64,000 nt of DNA from Paraburkholderia susongensis. Its GTDB lineage: Bacteria; Pseudomonadota; Gammaproteobacteria; Burkholderiales; Burkholderiaceae. The notes under the pieces were generated by a model, which saw nothing but the letters and a program-made list of their open reading frames with translations, did no database searches and was not told where the DNA came from. The DNA lies in NCBI RefSeq assembly GCF_900177725.1, contig NZ_FXAT01000009.1, positions 205,693-269,692 on the forward strand, read 5' to 3'. A program made the position numbers and the translations under genes. Below, in pieces: positions 56,677 through 64,000 of the stretch (its first letter is position 1; the number at the start of each line of letters is the position of its first letter).

Positions 56677-57846
56677 ATGAAAAAGTCGCTTCTCGCTCTC
56701 GCAGCACTGGGCGCATTCGCAGGCGTCGCGCATGCTCAGAGCAGCGTGACCCTGTACGGCATCATTGACGTTGGTATCAACATGAATACCAACGCCGGTG
56801 GCTTCCACAAGTACGACATGTCCAGCGGTGTGATGCAAGGCTCGCGTTTCGGCCTGCGTGGCACGGAAGATCTGGGCGGCGGTCTGAAGGCACTGTTCGT
56901 GTTGGAAAACGGCTTTGACGTGACCAACGGCAAGCTCGGTCAAGGTGGCCTGATGTTCGGCCGTCAGGCTTACGTCGGTCTGTCGAGCAACTTCGGTACG
57001 GTCACGCTGGGTCGTCAGTACGACTCCGTCGTCGACTACGTCGGCCCGATGGAAGCCGGCGACCAGTGGGGCGGCTACATCGCTGCTCACCCGGGCGATA
57101 TCGACAACTTCAACAACGCGTACCGCACCAACAACACGGTCAAGTACACGAGCGCAAACTACGGCGGCCTGACGTTCGGCGGCACGTATAGCCTCGGCGG
57201 CCAGGCAGGCAACTTCACCGGCAATCAGATCTGGTCGTTGGGTGCTGGCTACAACAACGGTCCGCTGCAATTGGGCGTGGGTTATTTGAACGCACGCACG
57301 CCGGCAGCTTCGGGCGGTATCTTCAACAACGGCGGCACGATCACGGCGCCTAATGCAGCTGTAACGAGCCCGGTCTACGCTGGCTTCACGTCGGCTAACA
57401 CGTACCAGGTCATCGGTGCGGGCGGTGCATACACGTTCGGCGCGGCAACGGTCGGCCTGACGTATTCGAACATCCGCTTCGGCAACTTGGGCAAGACCTT
57501 CGCGTCGCCGCTCCAGGGCCAGTCGGCTACGTTCAACAACGGCGAAATCAACTTCAAGTATCAGTTGACCCCGGCACTGCTGGTCGGCGCAGCGTATGAC
57601 TACACGCGCGGCGCATCGATCGAAGGCACCTCGCGTGCTCAGTACCACCAAGGCGCACTGGGCGTGGACTACTTCCTGTCCAAGCGCACCGACGTGTACG
57701 TGATCGGCGTGTACCAGCACGCTCTGGGCGAAACGATGAACGCAGCGGGCGATATTGTCGATGCAACGGCAGGCATCAACGGCCTGACGGGTTCGTCGAC
57801 CAGCAACCAGTTCACGGCTCGCGTCGGTATCCGCCACAAGTTCTAA
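56677..57846 (+). CDS. Gram-negative trimeric porin
   Basis: A 389-residue outer-membrane porin (Porin_4, OpcP/OmpC-like). A signal peptide of 20 residues ends AHA, followed by mature QSSVTLYGIIDVG, the canonical start of burkholderial porins. The protein ends with FTARVGIRHKF, the terminal beta strand with a C-terminal Phe recognised by BAM. GGAG precedes the ATG at 56677. Codon use is strongly biased and uniform, as for a highly expressed gene. A strong terminator follows. Confidence 0.93.
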   Translation: MKKSLLALAALGAFAGVAHAQSSVTLYGIIDVGINMNTNAGGFHKYDMSSGVMQGSRFGLRGTEDLGGGLKALFVLENGFDVTNGKLGQGGLMFGRQAYVGLSSNFGTVTLGRQYDSVVDYVGPMEAGDQWGGYIAAHPGDIDNFNNAYRTNNTVKYTSANYGGLTFGGTYSLGGQAGNFTGNQIWSLGAGYNNGPLQLGVGYLNARTPAASGGIFNNGGTITAPNAAVTSPVYAGFTSANTYQVIGAGGAYTFGAATVGLTYSNIRFGNLGKTFASPLQGQSATFNNGEINFKYQLTPALLVGAAYDYTRGASIEGTSRAQYHQGALGVDYFLSKRTDVYVIGVYQHALGETMNAAGDIVDATAGINGLTGSSTSNQFTARVGIRHKF

Positions 57847-57872
57847 TAAGTCGTAAAAAAGCAGTCTCTCTC

Positions 57873-57898
57873 AAAGGCGCCTTCGGGCGCCTTTTTTT
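57873..57898 (+). terminator. Porin terminator
   Basis: AAAGGCGCC / GGCGCCTTT with a short TTCG-type loop, followed by seven T residues, 26 bp past the porin stop. Confidence 0.92.
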
Positions 57899-57978
57899 GC
57901 GCCCATAGTTTGGGGGCGCTTGTCTGGTTCATTCGCGATGCTGGCTGTTGCGATTCCATCCCAGGCTGCGATCTCGTT

Positions 57979-58027
57979 CAAAGCAAACAGCCCGGCGTGA
58001 CTTTCGTCCGCCGGGCTGTTTGCTTTG
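57979..58027. terminator. 19-bp perfect inverted repeat, probable bidirectional terminator
   Basis: CAAAGCAAACAGCCCGGCG at 57979-57997 is exactly mirrored at 58009-58027 with an 11-nt loop. It lies 69 bp beyond the fadD stop on the minus strand and after the porin terminator on the plus strand. T-runs are inside the stem rather than after it. Confidence 0.5.
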
Positions 58028-58095
58028 GTGCGATGGCTCGCTTTGTTAGTCGAGCTCCGGGTCAGGTTGAGTGCGCAACCATGCGTTGGATACGC

Positions 58096-59769
58096 TTACG
58101 CCCTTCCGTCGCGCAACTCGCGACGCAGAATCTTGCCAACGTTGCTCTTTGGCAGCTCCGTACGGAATTCGACGATTTTGGGCCGCTTGTAGCCGGTCAG
58201 TTGCGTTTTGCAGTACGCGAAGATCTCCTCGTCGGTCAACGACGGGTCTTTCTTCACGACAAACAGTTTCACCGCCTCGCCCGAATGCGTGTCAGGCACA
58301 CCGACCGCGGCAACTTCGAACACACCGGGCAACTTGGCCACGACGTCCTCGATCTCATTCGGATAGACGTTGAAACCGGACACGAGAATCATGTCCTTCT
58401 TGCGATCGACGATCTTGATGAAGCCATCCGCGTTCATCATCCCGACATCGCCCGATTTGAAGAAACCATCCGGCGTCATGACCTTGGCGGTCTCGTCCGG
58501 CCGGTTCCAGTAGCCCGCCATCACCTGCGGTCCGCGGATGCAGATTTCGCCGGGCTGGCCGAGCGGCACCTCGTTGCCGTCGTCGTCGCGGATCGAGACT
58601 TCGGTGGACGGCAGCGGCAGGCCAATCGTGCCGCTGTATTCGGTCGCGGTGACCGGATTGCAGGTCACGCACGGCGACGTTTCCGACAACCCATATCCTT
58701 CGACGATCGGCGTGCGCGTCAGCTCGAACCAGCGCTTCGCCACCGCTTCCTGCACCGCCATGCCGCCGCCGTTCGCGGTGAGCAGCTTCGAGAAATTGAG
58801 CTTGGGGAAGTCGGGGCTGTTCAGCATCGCGTTATACAGCGTGTTGACGGCGGGAATCGTCGTGATCGCATAGCCTTCCAGCGACTTGATCATGCCGGGA
58901 ATGTCGCGTGGATTCGGAATCAGCACGCCGAGACCGCCGGTGCGGATCGTCAGCAGGCCACACACGGTCAGCGCGAACACGTGATAAAGCGGCAGCGCGA
59001 CAACCGTGATGAACTGATCGATATCAGTGCGGTTCGCACGCACCGGATCGAGCCAGACTTCGGACTGCAAAACGTTGGCGATCAGGTTCCGATGCAGCAG
59101 CGTCGCGCCTTTCGCCACGCCGGTTGTGCCACCCGTGTACTGCAGGAACGCGATGTCGTCCGGTCCCTGCTGAGCCGGCTTGAAACTCTGGCCCGCGCCT
59201 TGCGCGACCGCGTCGTTGAACCTGACGTGACCCGGCAGGCTCCACGCCGGCACCATCTTCTTCACCTTGCGCACGACGAAGTTGACGAGCGGGCCCTTGA
59301 TTCCCATCAGGTCGCCCATTGCCGCGACGACGACATGCCTGACCGGCGTATTGCGCATGATCGTCTGCAACGTTCCCGCGAAATTTTCGAGCAGGATGAT
59401 CGCTTCGGCACCGCTGTCCTTCAGTTGATGCTCGAGTTCGCGCGGCGTGTAAAGCGGATTCACGTTCACGACCACGTAGCCCGCACGCAGGATCGCGGCG
59501 ATCGCTACCGGATATTGCAGCACGTTCGGCATCATGATCGCGACGCGCGCGCCGCGGGCGAGCCCCTTCGACTGCAGCCACGCAGCCAGCCTGCGCGAAA
59601 GCTCGTCTAGCTCGCCGTAGCTGATTTCCTTGCCCATGCAGACGAACGCCGGCTTGGCCCGATGCTCGCGGAAAGCCTCCTCGAGCAGCTCGGCAACCGA
59701 TGAATAGCGCGTTGGATCGATTTCTGCGGGAACGCCGGGCGGATAAGATTTCAGCCAGATTTTCTCCAT
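58096..59769 (-). CDS. fadD: Long-chain-fatty-acid-CoA ligase
   Basis: A 557-residue ANL-superfamily acyl-CoA synthetase that activates fatty acids for degradation. The AMP-binding motif YTGGTTGVAK lies at 211-220, then GYGLSETSP, the SGDVGM hinge and a C-terminal GKILRRELR with the catalytic lysine. It best resembles FadD; chain length specificity is inferred. Neighbours suggest no operon. Confidence 0.9.
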   Translation of the reverse strand: MEKIWLKSYPPGVPAEIDPTRYSSVAELLEEAFREHRAKPAFVCMGKEISYGELDELSRRLAAWLQSKGLARGARVAIMMPNVLQYPVAIAAILRAGYVVVNVNPLYTPRELEHQLKDSGAEAIILLENFAGTLQTIMRNTPVRHVVVAAMGDLMGIKGPLVNFVVRKVKKMVPAWSLPGHVRFNDAVAQGAGQSFKPAQQGPDDIAFLQYTGGTTGVAKGATLLHRNLIANVLQSEVWLDPVRANRTDIDQFITVVALPLYHVFALTVCGLLTIRTGGLGVLIPNPRDIPGMIKSLEGYAITTIPAVNTLYNAMLNSPDFPKLNFSKLLTANGGGMAVQEAVAKRWFELTRTPIVEGYGLSETSPCVTCNPVTATEYSGTIGLPLPSTEVSIRDDDGNEVPLGQPGEICIRGPQVMAGYWNRPDETAKVMTPDGFFKSGDVGMMNADGFIKIVDRKKDMILVSGFNVYPNEIEDVVAKLPGVFEVAAVGVPDTHSGEAVKLFVVKKDPSLTDEEIFAYCKTQLTGYKRPKIVEFRTELPKSNVGKILRRELRDGRA

Positions 59770-59857
59770 GCAGCGTCTCCTGAATTATTTTCGAATGATC
59801 GTGCTAAAAATGCATCGTAGCATGGGCACGTTATGGCTAATGGCGAAAGCAGCGTGG

Positions 59858-62005
59858 TTAGACGTCAGCCTCGAACTCGCGAGGCACGTGCGCCGATGGA
59901 ATATCCAGCCGGGTTTCTGACCCGTTTCGGGCTCGCTCGACTTCGACAAGACAGTCATAAAACGTAGCCGAGCCGCCGAGATCGGTGAGGGCCTGGCTGG
60001 TCAGTTGATTGGCGTTGCGGCCGTCCGGCGCGAGCTTCTTCCACCAGATCGACAATCCGACCACGAGCCCTTCGCGCGCCCTGTCGGTCACGCGGGCACG
60101 CGCCTGCATCGAGCCACGGTCGTTGAAAATACGCACCTGATCGCCGTCGGCGATGTTTCGCGCATGCGCGTCGACCGGATGGATGTCGAGATGCGGCTCG
60201 CCTTCCGTCGCGCGCAGACTTTCGATGTTCACGAAGGTGCTATTCAGGAAATTGCGCGCGGGCGGCGAAATCATCGCGAGCGGATAACGGGCGGCGAGTT
60301 CAGGCGAGCCGTCGGCGGATTCGTAGGGCGGCAGATAGTCCGGTAGCGGATCGAGGCCTTGCTGCGCGAGTCGCTCGCTGTAGAACTCGCACTTGCCGGA
60401 CGGTGTGCGGAAACCGCCATCGGCGAAAGGCGCATCGGGCAAATTGAGCTTGGCCCAGCCGGCCTGCTTCAGCGTCGGCCAGTCCATACCTTCGAGCGTT
60501 TTATCCTGCCAGCGGAACGCGGCCTGCGCGATCGCTTCGTCGCTCTCGAATAGCGCTGGTTCGTCGAGCCCCATGTGACGCGCGAGGCCGCGAAAGATTT
60601 CGGTGTTCGGACGGGCGTCGCCAATGGGTGCGATCGCGGGCAGGTTGACCATCACGTGCGTGTGCCCGTACGACTTGTGCACGTCGAGGTGTTCGAGCTG
60701 CGTCGTGGCGGGCAGCAGCAGGTCGGCATAGTCAGCGGTGTCGGTCTGGAAATGCTCGAGCACGATCGTGAACAGGTCTTCGCGCGCAAAGCCCGCCGCG
60801 ACCCGCTCGGAGTCCGGCGCAACCGCCACGGGATTCGAGTTGTAGACGACGATGGCCTCGATTTTCGGGCCGAACGCTGCTTCGCCGGGATGCAGCAGCG
60901 CATCGCCGATCGCATTCATATTGACGACACGGCTTGGCCTCGCAGGCCAGCCGGGCATCAGGTCAGGACGCTGCAACGCATGCGAGTCGACCGGCGCCCA
61001 GCCGCCAGAGGACAGCAGCGCCCCGCCCGCGCGCTCACGCCACGCGCCCGTCAGCGACGGCAGGCACGCGATTGCGCGCACCGCATTGCCGCCGCCGCGC
61101 ACCCGTTGCAGACCGTAGTTCAGGCGAATCGCCGCCTTCTTCGTGCCGCCGTAAAGCCGTGCAAGATCGGCGATTACTTGCCCTTCAATGCCGCAAATTT
61201 CACTAGCGCGAGATAGCGGATAGTTGAGCGCGCGTTCCTTCAGTTCCGCAAACCCGAGCGTGTGTGCCTCAATGTACGCATGATCCAGCAGGTCTTCGGT
61301 AATCAGCACGTTCATCATGCCGAGCGCCAAAGCGCCGTCGGTGCCGGGCTTCGGTGCGATGTGCTGGTGGCATTTTTCGGCGGTCAGCGAGCGGTACGGA
61401 TCGATTGCGATCAGTTGCGCGCCGCGACGCTTGGCTTCCTGTGCGCGCGTCCAGAAATGCAGATTCGATGCGATCGGGTTGGCGCCCCAGATCAGGATCA
61501 CTTCGCTCTCGGCGAAAAACTCGGTATGCATGCCAACGCCCGTGCCATACGTGTACTTCATGCCCGCGGCGCCGGCGGCCGCGCAGATCGTGCGGTCCAG
61601 TTGGGACGCGCCGAGCTTGTGAAAGAAGCGTTGCGCAATGCTGTCGCCCTGCACTAACCCCATCGTGCCGGCATAGCTGTAGGGCAAGATCGCTTCCGGC
61701 GCACGGCGCGCGATTTCCGACAAACGGGCCGCGGCGAATTCGAGCGCGGCGTCCCAACTGATCGGCTCGAAGCGGCCCTCGCCCTTGCGGCCGACGCGCT
61801 TCATCGGTGTAGTCAGCCGGTTCGGATGGTACACACGCTCCGCGTAACGGCTGACCTTCGTGCACAACACGCCTTGGGTCGGCGCATGCTCGGGGTCGCC
61901 GACAACCTTGATCGCACGCCCGTTGTCGATGGTCACACGCATCGCGCAGGTATCGGGACAATCGTGCGGACACACTGCGCGCGCGAACTCGATCGGGGCG
62001 TTCAT
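59858..62005 (-). CDS. Molybdopterin-dependent oxidoreductase
   Basis: A 715-residue protein of the DMSO reductase family. The N-terminal 4Fe-4S site is CPHDCPDTCAMRV plus the downstream Cys in GVLCTKV; molybdopterin-binding and dinucleotide-binding domains follow (C-terminal about 600-705). No signal peptide is seen, so it is cytoplasmic. Electron partner subunits and accessory genes are not adjacent; the substrate is unknown. 88 bp separate it from fadD. Confidence 0.85.
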   Translation of the reverse strand: MNAPIEFARAVCPHDCPDTCAMRVTIDNGRAIKVVGDPEHAPTQGVLCTKVSRYAERVYHPNRLTTPMKRVGRKGEGRFEPISWDAALEFAAARLSEIARRAPEAILPYSYAGTMGLVQGDSIAQRFFHKLGASQLDRTICAAAGAAGMKYTYGTGVGMHTEFFAESEVILIWGANPIASNLHFWTRAQEAKRRGAQLIAIDPYRSLTAEKCHQHIAPKPGTDGALALGMMNVLITEDLLDHAYIEAHTLGFAELKERALNYPLSRASEICGIEGQVIADLARLYGGTKKAAIRLNYGLQRVRGGGNAVRAIACLPSLTGAWRERAGGALLSSGGWAPVDSHALQRPDLMPGWPARPSRVVNMNAIGDALLHPGEAAFGPKIEAIVVYNSNPVAVAPDSERVAAGFAREDLFTIVLEHFQTDTADYADLLLPATTQLEHLDVHKSYGHTHVMVNLPAIAPIGDARPNTEIFRGLARHMGLDEPALFESDEAIAQAAFRWQDKTLEGMDWPTLKQAGWAKLNLPDAPFADGGFRTPSGKCEFYSERLAQQGLDPLPDYLPPYESADGSPELAARYPLAMISPPARNFLNSTFVNIESLRATEGEPHLDIHPVDAHARNIADGDQVRIFNDRGSMQARARVTDRAREGLVVGLSIWWKKLAPDGRNANQLTSQALTDLGGSATFYDCLVEVERARNGSETRLDIPSAHVPREFEADV

Positions 62006-62186
62006 CGGTAATCCTTCCAGGCAAATAGTGAGCGAGCATGCGGAATTTTATTACGCCGCCAGCCCGTCGACCTGGCTGGTGCCACCAAAAATGCCTTCGG
62101 CGTAGAATCGATTATCTCCGTGCCCGGGCCAACGCGGCCCTGAGCGATCCCACGTAAGCCAAGCACAAACGCATCATCACTCCATC

Positions 62187-63383
62187 ATGAAACTGATTCC
62201 CGAAATCCAGGCCGCTCGCGGCGAAATCCAGACCCTCCGACGAACCATCCATGCCCATCCGGAACTGCGCTACGAAGAAGCGGTGACAGCTGATCTCGTT
62301 GCCCGGACACTCGAGTCCTGGGGCATCGAAACTCACCGCGGATTCGGCAAGACAGGCGTGGTCGGCGTATTGAAGCGCGGCAACGGCTCGCGCGCGATCG
62401 GCCTGCGCGCCGATATGGACGCTCTGCCGATTCAGGAGCTGAACGGCTTCGATCACCGGTCGAAAAACGACGGCAAGATGCATGCATGCGGCCATGACGG
62501 ACATACCGCGATGCTGCTCGGCGCGGCTCAGTATCTGGTCAAGCACGGCGATTTCGACGGCACGATCGTATTTATTTTCCAGCCGGCCGAGGAAGGCGGC
62601 GCGGGTGCGCAAGCGATGATCGACGACGGCCTGTTCGTCAAATTCCCTGTGGATGCTGTGTTCGGCATCCATAACTGGCCGGGAATTCCGGCGGGTCACT
62701 TCGGCGTGACGGAAGGCCCGATCATGGCGTCGAGCAACGAATTCCGCATCGAAATCAAAGGCGTAGGTGCGCATGCCGCGCTGCCGCATAATGGCCGCGA
62801 TCCGGTCTTTACGGCGGTGCAGATCGCCAACGGACTGCAAAGCATCATTACGCGGAACAAGAAGCCGCTGGATACCGCCGTGTTGTCGATCACCCAGATT
62901 CACGCCGGCGATGCGGTCAACGTGGTCCCGGACGATGCATGGATCTCAGGAACGGTGCGGACCTTCACCACCGAGACACTCGACCTGATCGAAGCGCGGA
63001 TGCGCAAAATCGCGGAGAGTACCGCCGAAGCATACGATTGCTCTGTCCAGGTCCACTTCCACCGGAACTATCCGCCGACTGTCAACAGTGGCGAGGAAGC
63101 GCGTTTTGCTGCGACGGTGATGAAGGAGATCGTCGGCGCGGAGAATGTCGACGACGCGGTCGAGCCGACCATGGGCGCCGAAGATTTTTCTTTCATGCTA
63201 CTGGCGAAGCCCGGTTGTTACGCATTTCTGGGCAACGGCGACGGTGGCCACCGGGAAGCTGGGCACGGCGCGGGCCCCTGCATGCTGCATAACGCAAGCT
63301 ATGACTTCAACGACGAGCTATTGCCAGTTGGGTCGACATATTGGGTTCGATTGGCGCAGAAGTTTCTCGCGCAGGGGAAGTAG
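62187..63383 (+). CDS. M20 family amidohydrolase (hippurate hydrolase type)
   Basis: A 398-residue zinc-dependent peptidase/amidohydrolase. Metal-binding motif HACGHDGHTAML at about 100-111 and EEGGAGAQAM at about 137-146, with the dimerisation domain in the middle. It may hydrolyse N-acyl amino acids such as hippurate or an N-acetyl amino acid; substrate is inferred. Divergent from the molybdopterin gene with a 181-bp spacer. Confidence 0.88.
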   Translation: MKLIPEIQAARGEIQTLRRTIHAHPELRYEEAVTADLVARTLESWGIETHRGFGKTGVVGVLKRGNGSRAIGLRADMDALPIQELNGFDHRSKNDGKMHACGHDGHTAMLLGAAQYLVKHGDFDGTIVFIFQPAEEGGAGAQAMIDDGLFVKFPVDAVFGIHNWPGIPAGHFGVTEGPIMASSNEFRIEIKGVGAHAALPHNGRDPVFTAVQIANGLQSIITRNKKPLDTAVLSITQIHAGDAVNVVPDDAWISGTVRTFTTETLDLIEARMRKIAESTAEAYDCSVQVHFHRNYPPTVNSGEEARFAATVMKEIVGAENVDDAVEPTMGAEDFSFMLLAKPGCYAFLGNGDGGHREAGHGAGPCMLHNASYDFNDELLPVGSTYWVRLAQKFLAQGK

Positions 63384-63938
63384 GAGGTAGTAGAAGGGCG
63401 TTGACGCGGAGGGATGTGGCGCTTCGCTGTGATGCCGCTGGCGCTGCCTGTTGCCTGCTGCTTGGTTGGTCCGAGAACGATGTCGTAATTGATGGCGATG
63501 GCGGCTGTATGTCTATATGACTCGCTGCCAGCAGCATAGGCGTGCGTTCGGGAACGGCGTCAATGCCTTCGATATTGCATGACCGGCAACTGCATCGCGC
63601 GCCGCTCTGGGCTGTCACGGCGGCGAGCGAACAGCTCGATCGCGTTATTGCGGGCACGTCTGATCCGGCGCCAGTGCGTAGGCGGGCCTGACTGGCCGCA
63701 GTCCCGATGGACAGGTAACGACGTCCGGTGCGGCTCAGGCCGACTTCACGCCCGTTCGCCCATGGCGCCCGCCGCATACGGGCACGAGCGTATCCGGTCC
63801 CGATGGTGCCCGGACAGGTGGGTTGATGTGGCAGCCCAGTCGTCCGCTCATGGACGATCAGGAGTCCGACGCCGGCGTAAACGCCAGAACCCCGGTTCTC
63901 GTGTCGAGAGACCGGGGTTCAGTCGATGCAGCATGAGG
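63384..63938. other. Spacer between the M20 gene and the rRNA operon
   Basis: No supported gene in these 555 bp. Overlapping short open frames occur on both strands (for example 63563-63688 plus, 41 codons, and 63307-63777 minus). Neither has a clear ribosome site or family. The right end holds the rRNA operon terminator. Confidence 0.4.
63887..63920 (-). terminator. rRNA operon terminator
   Basis: GAACCCCGGT..TCTC / GAGA..ACCGGGGTTC with a 5-nt loop and one bulge, 19 bp past the 3' end of 5S rRNA. A second small stem (GGCGT / CGCC) follows on the minus strand. Confidence 0.65.
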
Positions 63939-64000
63939 AGCCTGACGATGACCTACTTTCACACGGGCAATCCGCACTATCATCGGCGTGGAGTCGTTTC
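63939..64000 (-). rRNA. rrf: 5S rRNA, 3' part (cut by window edge)
   Basis: On the minus strand the sequence reads through GATAGTGCGGATTGCCCGTG and GTGAAAGTAGGTCATCG to TCGTCAGGCT, the 3' half of a betaproteobacterial 5S rRNA. The start lies beyond the window. Since 5S is the last gene of an rrn operon, 16S and 23S should follow to the right. Confidence 0.95.

Overview
The window is chromosomal DNA of a high-GC betaproteobacterium. Gene order, protein sequences and operon structure point to Burkholderia sensu lato, most likely Paraburkholderia; the genus is inferred from remembered gene order and protein similarity, not from a search. Almost everything present is conserved core genome. There is no prophage, insertion sequence, CRISPR array, toxin-antitoxin pair or defence island, and I found no convincing undescribed multi-gene system.

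Layout. 1-2.5 kb (+): the tail of a DUF3426 protein, tpx, a PfkB-family kinase and a glycine-zipper lipoprotein. 2.6-11.1 kb (-): an Ala/Lys-repeat histone H1-like protein, nrdB and nrdA (class Ia ribonucleotide reductase) with a promoter covered by paired NrdR boxes, then ampD, a PP0621-type membrane protein and a CcsA/HemX-like cytochrome c assembly protein. 11.1-17.4 kb: ffh and a hypoxanthine phosphoribosyltransferase (+), marC and proS (-), rppH and a CNP1-like lipoprotein (+). 17.5-20.7 kb (-): proB, obgE, rpmA, rplU. 20.9-29.3 kb (+): ispB, tRNA-Pro(CGG), a CorC/HlyC-type CBS protein, a type IV pilus block (pilB-pilC-pilD), coaE, zapD, yacG. 29.4-37.7 kb (mostly -): a MutT-type Nudix hydrolase, a DUF815 ATPase, argJ, secA, dciA (+), lpxC and a Prx5-type peroxiredoxin.

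37.9-55.4 kb (-) is the complete division and cell wall (dcw) cluster, transcribed mraZ-rsmH-ftsL-ftsI-murE-murF-mraY-murD-ftsW-murG-murC-ddlB-ftsQ-ftsA-ftsZ. Many junctions are 4-bp ATGA overlaps. A strong promoter upstream of mraZ is overlapped by four 10-bp-spaced repeats that look like the MraZ operator. The cluster builds UDP-MurNAc-pentapeptide (MurC-F, DdlB), lipid I and II (MraY, MurG), polymerises and cross-links septal wall (FtsW, FtsI), and assembles the Z ring (FtsZ, FtsA, FtsQ, FtsL). LpxC, ZapD and SecA nearby also serve the envelope or division.

55.7-63.4 kb: coq7 (-), a trimeric porin (+), an acyl-CoA synthetase (-), a molybdopterin oxidoreductase (-) and an M20 amidohydrolase (+). 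The last 62 bases are the 3' part of a 5S rRNA gene on the minus strand, so an rRNA operon enters from the right.

The more unusual observations are regulatory or structural. They include a roughly 370-nt nrdA leader with a possible 44-codon leader ORF, a 56-residue Gly/Ala linker before the NrdA redox tail, a 655-bp gap between nrdA and nrdB, the low-complexity histone-like gene, a 19-bp perfect inverted repeat between porin and fadD, and a possible dispersed intergenic repeat near 3.5 kb.
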